A DNA stretch of 64,000 bases from Hofstenia miamia (GCA_004352715.1 SCFE01000013.1:1511634-1575633); one strand, 5' to 3'; numbered from the stretch's first letter, positions 13,083 through 26,990 are shown. Translations and numbers: made by a program. Notes: generated from the letters alone by a model not told the origin.

Positions 13083-15290
13083 GTACACACCTTGTTCACC
13101 TTTATTCCGTATTTAGCAATTTCGTCATCAAGAGTTAGACGGAATATTACAAGTATTGTTAAAATTTGATAATTTTGACAGAATTTGAAATGACGGCTGT
13201 TTTGTTTGCATAAAAGCTAAATAAATGACAAACCATAGCAATAATATAGTTAGTTACATTTAAAATATTAGAAATCCAAATATTAATCTGCCAATATTTT
13301 GGAAGTGCTTACTACACTGAAACTTTTTCCTCTTCTTGTTAACCCTCGTTTGGAAAATATAATATTCGGCTTAATACTTTTCATGGTAAAATTTATTGAA
13401 CAGCTGTTTGAAGCGAGCGAAAATTGAATTGACGGTGGAAACAAATTAACAAACAGTGAAGAATTAATGGATGATGAACCAAATTATATGTAGTGTTTAT
13501 TTTTTCACAAATTTTATTTTCACACATGTAAATTTTGATGTATGTAAACAGAAACAAGCAGCATTTTTTATCCTCTTGAAATGATTTAAGCGTATTACCC
13601 TGACAATGCACGTACATCTTACAGATTAGTAAAGCATCATATATTTTTGTATGTGACCAGACCAGTTTCAAACCGACCATTTTTGAATCAGTATATTCCT
13701 AGATTCGTTCCTGTTGAAAAATAATTTAAATACATATAATTTCTATAATAGGATCTTTTAGAGCCAAACATTGAAATTGAGTTTCTTGTGATTTGTAACT
13801 ATTTGGGAATGTTTGCTATAAAAATCGTGAAAGCTTACATTTATTGTGTGTAGTTACAGCCCAAGTTGGCCAGAACTCATTGAAATATGAAAATTCAAAG
13901 ACGACATACGTCTAGGCCGGCCTGAAATCTGAGTCTTACACATTTGTGTTTGAAAATGAATATATAAATTTAAATTTAAAGTTTGTGATTTTGTGTATAT
14001 TATGATTTGAAAGATCTGCAGGAAGGATTTGCCACTTCCCAACTTATTCCAGGCATATCACTAGCAGCGAAAATTCATTACCAGCTATTCGGAATTTTTT
14101 AAAACAACAATAATGCAAATTAACAGTGAGTCTCCTACATGGAAAATGATATTTCCTTAGATACTACTAATTAGCGATGAGTCTTTCAGTCTCTTTTCCA
14201 AAAACAATTCCGTTCCTTATTATTGAATTATGTTAAAATATTAGTCATCGATTTATAGATTTTACTTTTCGTCTTCCAATTAGCAAAATATAATATTTGG
14301 TAAATTTTCATACGGTTCAGTACAATTGATCAATCTGTACTTTAATACAATTTAACTCAAAATCAGTATAGCGCCGTAACAAAATAATATCAGGAAGGAT
14401 GTATGTTTAAATAAAATGCTTGATTATGCGTATAATTCTGAAAATAACTAGCGGGACATGTAATAGAAAATTTCTAAAAATTCATTCTTGTTAAAAATTT
14501 AGGAATTTTCTGAAATAATTGGATGTACCCTTATTTCCCCTTTTCACAATAGTTTAAGTTGGACCCTATTAAGTCATGTTTTAATTAGTTTGTTAATCTT
14601 GGAAAAATTGTTAGGATATTGTAATTTGAATATGGGAAAGCATTAATAAATATAGTTCAAAGTATTTGATAATTTAATGTAGTAAAATTTCCAAAGAGTT
14701 TGTGGCCTAAATAAGTGTAATATTGAAGTGTGCTACACAAAACCGTTTTTCACTTAGACGAAGCATCATTTGATATTCAGTTTTGCTAGTTCCTTTTGAG
14801 AACTGACCATGCGCTTAAACCAAGTTTCGTTGGTATGTGAAAAATACTGCTACACCTTCAGAGCAGTACTTTCATGCTATTTTCGTGTCATAAATTCCTC
14901 CCTAACTGAATTAAATGTATACATTTTGGAAAACCTAATATTGCAAAGTAGTTCCCACCAAAGTGCTCCAATGTTCTATTCAATTTGGACCCTCAGTAGA
15001 TGCTTCAGCACAACAGTAGACAAGATCGACAATCAATATTCTCTGCATCTGAGTGAAAATGTTTCAACAATACAAAACTCATCGATTACCAATGCTCACT
15101 ATTTAGCATTGAACTATTACTTAGCTACTAAAAATACCCCAAACGTTTTCACCTTGCATACAACACTATTTCAGGTTGTTGTGATCAGACTTTATTAAAT
15201 TGTTTTTAAAATATAGTGAAAAACTAACATAAAATCAATTAAATTCGAATTCTATAGTTTGTAGTAAACACGTTCATTGTATTATATGAC
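13083..15290. other. AT-rich DNA with one long unassigned frame
   Basis: An ATG-initiated frame of 129 codons runs from 14809 to 15198 (+). Length alone is mildly unusual for DNA this AT-rich. No domain, signal peptide or repeat could be recognised, and the CTATTTCAG acceptor-like word near its end argues as much for noise as for an exon. The rest holds nothing recognisable, apart from the palindrome AGGCCGGCCT near 13915. Confidence 0.35.
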
Positions 15291-15291
15291 T

Positions 15292-15320
15292 AAAATTATA
15301 AAATTATAAAATTATAAAAA
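15292..15320. repeat. Short tandem repeat AAAATTATA
   Basis: Three 9-bp units of AAAATTATA immediately before the GGGTGACCAGACGTCC scrap. Confidence 0.85.
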
Positions 15321-15372
15321 AGGGTGACCAGACGTCCTGCTTTAGCAAGGGCAGTCCTATTTTTGAGTGTTC
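15321..15372 (+). repeat. Possible hAT terminal scrap (GGGTGACCAGACGTCC)
   Basis: AGGGTGACCAGACGTCCTGC followed by TTTAGCAAGGGCAGTCC and TTTTTGAG resembles, from memory, the end of a family of non-autonomous DNA transposons seen in many animals. The partner end could be the GGCAACTCTAATT word near 15606-15620, but no matching 8-bp duplication is seen. An (AT)n tract follows directly. Confidence 0.35.
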
Positions 15373-15397
15373 TATATATATATATATATATATATAT
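15373..15397. repeat. (AT)n microsatellite
   Basis: About 25 bp of alternating TA directly after the GACGTCC scrap. Confidence 0.95.
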
Positions 15398-15399
15398 CA

Positions 15400-16125
15400 A
15401 TTTTTCCCTACTATTTACCGCCAATCAACAATTGCAATGAAGAATTAGTTCTTATATGTCCAAATTTTGTAAAATAATGTATACATTTTTTTTGCGCCAG
15501 ATATACGCATCATCAAATTAAAAAAAAATATATATATAAAACTTAGCTTAAAATTTAGTGCGCTAGTAAAAAGAAGTTGCCCTTTTCTTTGAGAATTTGG
15601 AAATGGCAACTCTAATTTCAGTCAATGACAGGGCATGATTTTGAACAATGATGCAGACGAATTATTGCAACTAAGTCTTCAATTATTACTCTAGAGAGAC
15701 TAAGACTGAGTAAAGTCATAAAATGGACCGTTCGAGTAGAGAAAAAAGAAATATGGTGCTGTCACCGTTTATCACATGAATATTTATTTTACCTTTTAAA
15801 ACGTGTCTACTTTGACAAATGACCATTTAAATGGGCTTTTAACAGACAACTACTTAAGTAGCCGTTTGGCATTTAATAGTTACTTCATTTAACAGCCAAT
15901 CAATTAAAAATTATTTCCTGTTTTAGTCTGTTGACAAGTTTTCGATTTTGACTGCTTTCGATATACTTATATTGAAAATAGTAACGTTTTCAGTTTTTCA
16001 CAAAATCTAACATGCAAAACAATACAACACCACGTCACAGAGCAATGCAACAACAACCAAAACTATTACTAGGCTAAAACAACACCTATTTATGCAGCCA
16101 AGCACTATGCGAAAATTTCAGTTTC
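15400..16125. other. Unique AT-rich DNA
   Basis: No gene, tandem array or inverted repeat recognised. Confidence 0.5.
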
Positions 16126-16129
16126 ATAT

Positions 16130-16200
16130 CTCTTGACACGGTACAGGACTAAAAAATGTGCTACCATTAATGGAACTGTACTGGACCGGTACTTCTTCAA
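16130..16200. repeat. GGTACAG/CCGGTAC patch, possible hAT remnant
   Basis: Two opposed GC-richer words, CACGGTACAGGACTA (about 16138-16152) and CTGTACTGGACCGGTAC (about 16177-16193), lie within 60 bp. Read on the minus strand the first becomes TAGTCCTGTACCGTG, which looks like a hAT terminus (TAGTxCTG...). No target duplication could be assigned. Confidence 0.25.
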
Positions 16201-16560
16201 AATCTCTAAATCTTCAGTAAAATTTGACCTGTTGTCGAAAATACTGATTCCTAATTGACTAAATTGCGTTGCCTATAATCTGCGCAAAGATATTTGCAGG
16301 AGTTCCTTAATTGCGAGTTTTTGAGAAATTGATGGATTATTATGTGATTTTTTGTTTTTAGGGTTGTGAAGTACTGCTAGGAAAAATTTTGAATTGTTCG
16401 ATTTCGGCCAGGTCCAACACAATATTATTTTGGTACCCAAGAATTCTAGTTTATATTCAGACGTAATATTACATGTATGAAGTTCCTGATTTTCTGGTTG
16501 TCGAAAGGGCGGGAGGTGCGTTTACCCCACTGTTCTCGAAATTACACAGTGGAATCACAA

Positions 16561-16561
<1 letters not shown>

Positions 16562-16597
<36 letters not shown>
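16562..16597. repeat. (AT)n microsatellite
   Basis: About 36 bp of alternating TA. Confidence 0.96.
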
Positions 16598-16600
<3 letters not shown>

Positions 16601-16673
16601 TGATTGACTTAACCTATGGAAATTTTAACTCTTCATAAATAGTTGAAGTTTTGGCAACAATTGCATTAGAGAT

Positions 16674-17155
16674 CAGCACGGTGCAGGTTCTTAAAATTTT
16701 TCCCACCGAAGAGAATAAAACTTCACTGCTACCTACCAAAATGTCCGTTTTTTTACCGCAAACCACCGTAATAAATGAAATTTTATCGCGGTATACCACA
16801 ACGATGACAATTTTGATCTTCTTAAGAAAACATTCATATTTCAGAATTGTGTTTTTTAGGATTATGTATCATTTGTATAAAAGTTTAAAGACAATTTTTT
16901 AGGTATTTTGTGATTTCATTCAATTTTATTAGGATAGTAACAAATTTTCAATGAAATATATAAAAATTTCTTTTAATATTTTGTCTGTGAAATCTATTAG
17001 GTTTGCTTCAGGAACAGTTTTTTTAGAAATACTTGGAAATTTTAAATCCTAAAACAAAACATCTCACCGCAAATTGTTTTAATTCTATCGCTAACCACCG
17101 CAATTGTGCAAATCACTACCGCGGTATAATGCACCGCGGCATTCTGCGGAATGTC
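16674..17155. repeat. Decayed DNA-transposon remnant with CGCGGTATA repeats
   Basis: Two GC-rich islands carry a direct repeat of about 40 bp: ACCACCG.AAT.....AAAT..TA.CGCGGTATA at 16762-16800 and again at 17094-17134. Further ACCGCAAA words lie at about 16755 and 17066, and GCACCGCGGCATTCTGCGG at 17131-17149. Spaced CGCGGTATA words are what subterminal transposase-binding repeats of hAT elements often look like. The termini and target duplication are not readable. The open frames at 16614-16902 and 17033-17215 fall inside it and are not genes. Confidence 0.45.
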
Positions 17156-17479
17156 ATGAAAGATAATTACAAAAATTTACTAAATACATTTCATAATTTT
17201 CTAAACCAGGTTTAGGCAATTTTTAGGTTTAAGCATTGATGAGAATTAATGATGTTAGTAAAATGGATATGATTGGGCCCACTATCCTTTAGCTAGGTCC
17301 TACAATTTAGGCTACAATATTTAAATGCTTCGAAAAATTCCTAATCAAACCGATATTGTTCACATTTTTCTCCGAATCAACGGGATCAGAATCAACCAAA
17401 CAAATATAAATAAATGCTATTTTACTCAAACACAGTGCGATGAGTCCTTTGCAGCAACCTTCACTTAACCCTCTTTGTC

Positions 17480-17504
17480 ACAGGGGGTTGTTTCCGCCCC
17501 CTGT
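17480..17504. repeat. G/C-rich short hairpin
   Basis: ACAGGGGG and CCCCCTGT form an 8-bp perfect stem around a 9-nt loop, in DNA that is otherwise AT-rich. It could be a scrap of a transposon end. No role is implied. Confidence 0.6.
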
Positions 17505-17709
17505 AAACTTTCTTAAATTTTAGTTTTTTTTGAAAATGCCCTATATGGCTTTGCTTTCCTGACTTTTACTTTTGTAGATTGAGAAGTATTCTGCCAAATT
17601 TGAAGCAATTTCACCCACTGTTTTCTCACTATAGGACATTTTTCAACTATATTTTGAAAATTGTGCACATAAATTTGTTTGAATATTGTTTAAAAATCCA
17701 TGCTCAATT

Positions 17710-17832
17710 AATAAGTGAAGAAACACAAGATTGTCCATGGGATATATTCCTCTGTTCTATCCCATTCCATGACAATTTATGCCTGTCCCATTCCATGGGA
17801 CGTCTTACATGAGATTCCTGTGGAGAACACTG
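17710..17832 (-). repeat. Probable truncated hAT end
   Basis: On the minus strand the border reads CAGTGTTCTCCACAGGAATC and is followed by a subterminal GC-rich zone. The word TCCCATTCCATG occurs twice (about 17760 and 17787) and related CCATGGGA words flank it. CAGTG starts and repeated subterminal words suggest a hAT element. I could not find the opposite end or the duplication of the flanking GTGAAACA, so it is probably truncated. Confidence 0.4.
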
Positions 17833-17834
17833 GT

Positions 17835-21264
<3,430 letters not shown>

Positions 21265-21907
21265 CAAGGTTCCAGGGCTGTGCGATTAATTGAATTGGTA
21301 GTTGATTTTTTGAAAATAATTGATAATCGATTGCCTTTCTAAGAAATAATATGTTTGACCTTATGTTTGGTATATGCTGAAAGTGGATAGAAAAAGGGCC
21401 AAATACAAAACATATCCCTACCCAACTATGTATTACAACATTCCTAATGACAATATATTTGATGTCAGCCACCTCACATGGCGTTTCAAAATACTGATAA
21501 ATATGTTTTCATGTGAAGCATTTCAAAGCACTCGATTTCTAGAAAAAATTTTACAGATAACATATTCCAAAGTGAACAATTATCTCATATTATAAATTAA
21601 GTCAAATTTATTTAAGGGGAACATGCACATTTCGAGAAAATTAACACAACCCAATTGCAGTTTTGATTTTGACAAAAACAATCAAAGCACTTTTGTTTTT
21701 CCTGATTATCATGATGATTTTTGTTATTTTTAAAATTTGCAATCCACTTGGCGACAGATAGCCAAACGATAGCGTGCTCAATAAAGGCTCGTTCAAAACC
21801 AGTAACTATTTGATAATCGATCATTGACGCTTTGCTAGATGATTGATTGATTGATTGATGGTTAATAAACTTCAAAAATTCAATAATCGCACACCCTTAC
21901 AAGGTTC
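21265..21907. mobile_element. Non-autonomous hAT element with 8-bp duplication (CAAGGTTC)
   Basis: The element proper is 21273-21899 (627 bp). Left end CAGGGCTGTGCGATT; right end, read inward on the minus strand, TAAGGGTGTGCGATT. These are imperfect terminal inverted repeats that share the GTGTGCGATT/CTGTGCGATT core and the following TTGAATT. It is flanked by identical 8-bp direct repeats CAAGGTTC at 21265-21272 and 21900-21907. An 8-bp duplication plus CAG/TA starts is the hAT signature. Subterminal ATTGATAATCGAT words occur near both ends, and a (TGAT)n run lies at 21838-21860. Open frames inside (21612-21875 -, 21374-21595 +) do not resemble a transposase, so it depended on an enzyme from elsewhere. 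Confidence 0.9.
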
Positions 21908-23007
21908 TACATAAATATAAACTGCCGCACATGCGCATTCCTAAAGAAAAAACAGCTCAAACACGAATAATCACCTCTTTGATGGTCGAAGTCTAAAAAC
22001 AAATGTGAATCAAACGATTATTATATACAAGTAAATAAACATATGATTGGAGGCGGATGAAAAACATAAGCGTATGGTAAGTAGGTTTCAAATGCAGCAT
22101 AGGAACAACATAATATCAGACGGGATATGTGGTTGGTTAAAATTTTAAGTCACTTTCCTACCACTACAGAACTTATAAATTGACAGTATATGTAATACAT
22201 ATATTTCCTAAGCGTATCAGTTTTTGTTAAAAATTGGGTATTTTCAAAGAGTATGTAGCTGCATTATCCCACTTTCCAAAATCCTTTCCGACGCAATTGG
22301 ACTTGAGTTGTTATAAATAAAACTTTGAAATTAAGTAAGATTGGAAAAGGCTACTAATATTAAGACATTACAAGCATGATATATGCTGCCAAGATATAAT
22401 CAATAGTAAACTAGGAAGGATTTGATTTGAGGTATGCAAGCAAACTGCATTTAGTCACGCTATGCTCAAACTTTAAGCTAGATGTTACTCATGCAACCTC
22501 ATATTGACAAGTTTGCCCACATCGACTTTTGATCCATTAGCCAAACGATGAATGAATTGAGTTCTTTTTAGTCAATTTTTAGGCAACAAACTCTTGGCTT
22601 ACAATTAAAGTATTGACAAGAAATTGAATATTTTATAAGTGGGGAGGGATAAATCTCTACATTAATTGTTCTAGTGGGTGTAGAGAAACAACAATATTGT
22701 CTGTTACAATATTTCTCATGTCACATTACCAGATCTAATATAAATAAATCAATTAAAACTCACTCAGCTGAAACTATAAGTCATTTGTGAAAAATCAAGC
22801 GTGGAAATGGATTTCAGTATGGGATGTTTAGCTATTATTAAAGCTATTTGATTGTCTAAATGTCACCTTAGATCAAAATAGCTGCGTCTACTTGGCGGGT
22901 ACAAAATTATGCCGAAGATTTTGAATAACATTTTTCATATTAAATTGAATATTTGTTTCAATGACAATGAAATTAAAATTTTTAATCCTTTAGTTCCATA
23001 TATGTTA

Positions 23008-23010
<3 letters not shown>
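21908..23010. other. Unique AT-rich DNA
   Basis: No gene, tandem repeat or inverted repeat recognised. Confidence 0.5.

Positions 23011-23039
<29 letters not shown>
23011..23039. repeat. (AT)n microsatellite
   Basis: About 29 bp, some 90 bp left of the large gap. Confidence 0.96.
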
Positions 23040-23041
<2 letters not shown>

Positions 23042-23129
23042 TGTACATGTTTTTTTCCATTCAATGTAAAAAATGCATATCAAAGCTATCTTATGGTTTC
23101 TGAAATATAATTGAAGTTCTTCAGTGATC

Positions 23130-24129
23130 NNNNNNNNNNNNNNNNNNNNNNNNNNNNNNNNNNNNNNNNNNNNNNNNNNNNNNNNNNNNNNNNNNNNNNN
23201 NNNNNNNNNNNNNNNNNNNNNNNNNNNNNNNNNNNNNNNNNNNNNNNNNNNNNNNNNNNNNNNNNNNNNNNNNNNNNNNNNNNNNNNNNNNNNNNNNNNN
23301 NNNNNNNNNNNNNNNNNNNNNNNNNNNNNNNNNNNNNNNNNNNNNNNNNNNNNNNNNNNNNNNNNNNNNNNNNNNNNNNNNNNNNNNNNNNNNNNNNNNN
23401 NNNNNNNNNNNNNNNNNNNNNNNNNNNNNNNNNNNNNNNNNNNNNNNNNNNNNNNNNNNNNNNNNNNNNNNNNNNNNNNNNNNNNNNNNNNNNNNNNNNN
23501 NNNNNNNNNNNNNNNNNNNNNNNNNNNNNNNNNNNNNNNNNNNNNNNNNNNNNNNNNNNNNNNNNNNNNNNNNNNNNNNNNNNNNNNNNNNNNNNNNNNN
23601 NNNNNNNNNNNNNNNNNNNNNNNNNNNNNNNNNNNNNNNNNNNNNNNNNNNNNNNNNNNNNNNNNNNNNNNNNNNNNNNNNNNNNNNNNNNNNNNNNNNN
23701 NNNNNNNNNNNNNNNNNNNNNNNNNNNNNNNNNNNNNNNNNNNNNNNNNNNNNNNNNNNNNNNNNNNNNNNNNNNNNNNNNNNNNNNNNNNNNNNNNNNN
23801 NNNNNNNNNNNNNNNNNNNNNNNNNNNNNNNNNNNNNNNNNNNNNNNNNNNNNNNNNNNNNNNNNNNNNNNNNNNNNNNNNNNNNNNNNNNNNNNNNNNN
23901 NNNNNNNNNNNNNNNNNNNNNNNNNNNNNNNNNNNNNNNNNNNNNNNNNNNNNNNNNNNNNNNNNNNNNNNNNNNNNNNNNNNNNNNNNNNNNNNNNNNN
24001 NNNNNNNNNNNNNNNNNNNNNNNNNNNNNNNNNNNNNNNNNNNNNNNNNNNNNNNNNNNNNNNNNNNNNNNNNNNNNNNNNNNNNNNNNNNNNNNNNNNN
24101 NNNNNNNNNNNNNNNNNNNNNNNNNNNNN
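23130..24129. other. Scaffold gap of exactly 1000 N
   Basis: The round length indicates a gap of unknown true size. Open frames crossing it on both strands are artefacts. Its right edge is an (AT)n tract. Its left edge is ordinary sequence. Confidence 0.98.
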
Positions 24130-24157
24130 TTATATATATATATATATATATATATAT
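24130..24157. repeat. (AT)n microsatellite at gap edge
   Basis: Alternating AT continuing out of the gap, about 31 bp left of the inverted-repeat arm at 24189. Confidence 0.95.
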
Positions 24158-24188
24158 CCATTTGAAACAAATTCTTCTGAGACTTTTC

Positions 24189-24319
24189 ATATTTGAAATT
24201 AAAATAAAATGTTAATCACATATATTAGACCGGTTGCGAAAGATAGTCTATCTTCGTCAGTAAAATGGTGGTAATATTTTAAAAAATATAAGTTTAATGT
24301 TACGATGCATTATATTAGC
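24189..24319 (-). repeat. Left inverted arm of Penelope-like copy
   Basis: About 130 bp that, read on the minus strand, matches the right arm (24644-24761) along nearly its whole length at roughly 75-80% identity by eye. Shared words include ATTTGAAATTAAAATA, CATATATTAGAC.GG, ATAGTCTATCTT, GGTGGTAAT.TTTTAAAAA and GATGCATTATATTAG. It contains an extra CGTCAGTAAAA segment missing from the right arm. It is an inverted copy of the element's 3' region lying upstream of the coding fragment. Confidence 0.85.
24228..24262 (-). ncRNA. Hammerhead-ribozyme-like motif (degenerate)
   Basis: On the minus strand the arm reads CTGACGA, then a self-complementary AAGATAG/CTATCTT stem, then TCGCAAC and CGGTC. 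A hammerhead core needs CUGANGA, a stem II and GAAA. The first part fits; the second reads GCAA in place of GAAA. Penelope-like elements are known to carry minimal hammerhead motifs in their terminal repeats, so a decayed one is expected here. As written it is probably inactive. Confidence 0.4.
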
Positions 24320-24377
24320 GTCTTTTAAAACATCAGACATTTTTAAATACGTACTTCCATTGTCTTTGCAATCATCA

Positions 24378-24647
24378 ATCTTATACAAATATTAATGTGA
24401 TGAATGTGATGACTCATAGATTGGTGAGACGAAAAGACATATGGAAATCAGAATCAAAGAACATATGAGAGGCCACCTAAGATCAGTAATATTGTGTCAT
24501 CAGCATGCAAAGAGAAAATAAAACTTTAAAATTATAATGAAAACAAAATTTACCAAAATTGGAGAATGAATTACCATCAATGAAACAACAAATAAATGTA
24601 AACTATTAAATATACAGAAGGAACTTAACATCTCCAAATTATCCTAA
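24378..24647 (+). pseudogene. Penelope-like element, GIY-YIG endonuclease C-terminus (broken)
   Basis: One frame from 24378 to the TAA at 24645-24647 gives ILYKY, stop, CDECDDS, stop, IGETKRHMEIRIKEH, then SVILCHQHAKRK, a stop, and after one more stop TINETTNKCKLLN and KELNISK. This is the end of a Penelope-like reverse transcriptase with its GIY-YIG nuclease. ILYK fits the GIY segment, CDEC the cysteines before YIG, stop-IG the YIG motif (Tyr codon changed to TAG), and R..IRIKEH the conserved Arg and His region. Only about 90 codons survive of a protein that is normally several hundred residues long. Four in-frame stops show that it is dead. It sits between the two inverted arms. Confidence 0.8.
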
Positions 24648-24761
24648 TATAATGCATCTTAGCATAAAACTTAAATTTTTAAAACATTACCACCCAAGAT
24701 AGACTATATATCAAAGCCAGTCTAATATATGCGATTAAACTATTATTTTAATTTCAAATAT
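24644..24761 (+). repeat. Right inverted arm / 3' region of Penelope-like copy
   Basis: Begins at the last codons of the nuclease fragment and runs to the (AT)n tract. It is in sense orientation to the coding fragment, so it is the natural 3' untranslated region. The hammerhead-like part has decayed further here: the CTGA segment is lost and ATAGACTATATATC replaces the clean stem. Confidence 0.85.
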
Positions 24762-24796
24762 ATATATATATATATATAATACATATATATATATAA
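24758..24796. repeat. (AT)n, interrupted
   Basis: AT run with an ATACAT interruption, directly abutting the right arm of the Penelope-like copy. Confidence 0.95.
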
Positions 24797-26072
24797 AATG
24801 GCTATATTTAATCAAATAATGGTTATCAACCAAAATATTACAAATAACATGTACATCTAATTTCATTTATATGTAAATCTTGGAATACAGCAATAAGAAG
24901 AACTACAGGATAAAAACCAGCTGCATAATCTCTCTGGATCAAGATTTTCTTAAATATATTGCCTATGGAATTGGTTTAACGTTTTTTTTAAGTTGATAAC
25001 TTGTCTGATCTAATTCAATATCGCTGTTCATAATTATATAATTTTCAAGGTGAATAATTCTATCGAAGTAATTAGATTTAAACTGGTATTGATGACATCG
25101 TTGTTGTTGCTAATATATTCAAAGACGTTAATGTCATATTTGTTTGTTAGGAGTTTATTAAATAATATTTATATATATTTATGCTTTTATTACATTTATC
25201 ATAAGGGTGAAGAAAGGGCTACGAAGCGATTCAATCCCTAAATAACGAGATTTTTTCTATATCAACAATTTTTAATTTAGTTAGCCCTCAAAGAACTATA
25301 AAGAAAATTCAATTAGCTATTCATCCTACAAAGACATTTCAATTTTCAAATTTTTAGAACATTTCTCTAAACTATATGTTAAAATTATAATCTTTCAATG
25401 AGCTTGTCTAAATTCATCATATTAGGAATTGACTCTGGGATCCTATGGACCCTAATTGTCATCTGAGGGTTAATGGACATTATTTGTACGCACTAAGAAA
25501 TTATTTACATGTATTTATGAGTAAGGAAACCCTATAAAATAATATTACTGTCCATCAATCAGAAAATGAATTCAATAACTTAAATATTTAATAAACATAA
25601 TAAACGAGTCAATAAAGTCGTAATTTTAAATCAAAAGAGCAGCCATTTTTTCCACAAGCGCTTCATGAGTAGTGCATTAAAATTTGAAATATATTGCATA
25701 GGGTGTAGCTAGGTCGAATAGGAGCAGTCAGAGGCCCTTCCTCTGAATGGCCTCTAAATCATATGGGTTACTGTGTCTACATGAGTTTGATTTGCATTTA
25801 TTTCCTCTCGATGATTGCCTTCTATAACAACTAAAACTGATTTTTTACATATGATCTTCTACTATTCGTAGGGGATATTATATGATGGATTGCTTAATCT
25901 AAATTAAATTTTACATATAGTAATAAATTCGCAATAAGGCTAGTCAGCCAACTGTAGGAATGTTACTTATTTATTATCTTGTTTTAGATCTAAATTGGTT
26001 ACAACCTAGGAGACCCATAAAGAGACCGATAATTGCCTTATTTTGTATTATTTTGTATTGTAATTGATTGAT
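24797..26072. other. AT-rich DNA with a possible transposon word at 25.7 kb
   Basis: At 25696-25740 the sequence TAGGGTGTAGCTAGGTCG, followed by GGAGCAGTCAGAGGCCC, resembles, from memory, ends of some non-autonomous DNA transposons. No second end is visible. No gene recognised elsewhere in the stretch. Confidence 0.4.
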
Positions 26073-26284
26073 CTATTTTATATGTAAGGTTAGGAAGCTG
26101 CTTTAGTTTGTAGTCAGTTTATACATATGTTTTATCCTTTTTATCTTGTTGCAGCAAGTGTCACGCATGTTATTTATCGTAACTATTTTATATGTAGGAT
26201 AGGAAGCTGCTTTAATGATTACGTAGTTTTTTTATTTGTTTAGCAGCTAGTATCTCTGCATCTTTGCGTATTACTCATGTTACT
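26073..26284 (+). repeat. Diverged tandem duplication, about 110-bp unit, two copies
   Basis: Unit 1 (26073-26185) and unit 2 (26183-26284) both begin CTATTTTATATGTA.GxTAGGAAGCTGCTTTA, continue through a CAGC-containing middle, and end with a CATGTTA word. The second half is more diverged than the first. It may be part of a longer repeat such as a terminal repeat. No coding content. Confidence 0.7.
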
Positions 26285-26394
26285 AAACCACACATTATTG
26301 AGTGTGAGCTAGTAATTCGAATTGTGACTGGTATTTACTATCACCAAGTAGTTAGGGTACACATAATAAATATTGTCCTTGTGAGCATGCGCTG

Positions 26395-26480
26395 AGTTGC
26401 TGGAGCTTGGAATCCTCGTAGTGGCGGATTCTTTCTCGGTGAACGGATACTGCTTACGGCAGTTGCCCACTTCTCTCTTA
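26395..26480. other. GC-richer island with GCATGCGC
   Basis: About 85 bp near 50% G+C in the middle of AT-rich DNA. It includes GCATGCGC, the core of the NRF1 site found in many animal promoters. A 63-codon minus-strand frame covers it (26341-26532; residues REKWATAVSSIRSPRK) without a match I recognise. It may equally be part of an unknown repeat. Confidence 0.25.
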
Positions 26481-26489
26481 ACGAACTAG

Positions 26490-26990
26490 ACAGTGTATTG
26501 TCGTGTATACATACATACACGAAAAAATACACGGAACGACTGAATTAGATACATACTGTACATACACGAACAATTTTGAGATACATACAGGATGCACGCT
26601 GGCCAAAATAAGCGTCAGATTTTGAATACATGATATCCCGGGACAGGTCCTCAACTCCTAGTTCAACCTGAAGTGATATCTTGTTAATTATTGCATGAAT
26701 AAATCTTCAGATATTTCTTGTTTATTAACATTCTTGTCATGATAAACATGTGGCGTGGTGAAGGGTGGAATGTTTTGTACAAATTTTAAAAATCAACATT
26801 CGAGTAGAAATCAAAAACACAAAACAAACAATTGGACAGAGCAGTGCACACGCACAGCGTAAATAAAAAATACATGAAAATACACGATTATTTGTGTTCA
26901 GGTTTACTGAAATACATGAAATACATACACGATAGTATGGGCTACATACTCGTACATACACGCAAAAATCCGGATACATACATGCTAATT
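26490..26990. repeat. Field of ATACATACACG-like motifs
   Basis: The words ATACATACACGA, TACATACACGA, GATACATACAGG, AATACACGA, ATACATACACGATA, CGTACATACACGC and GATACATACATGC recur about ten times over 500 bp, at irregular spacing. It looks like a degenerate minisatellite or repeated subterminal words of an unknown element, and is not a clean tandem array. Confidence 0.55.

Noticed and set aside
14809-15198. 129-codon ATG frame
   Set aside because: No domain, no homology recognised, and a frame of this length is not very improbable in 64 kb searched in six frames. Kept only as a note.
23039-24215. Four frames of about 350-380 codons across 23.1-24.2 kb on both strands
   Set aside because: They are almost entirely N and exist only because the gap has no stops.
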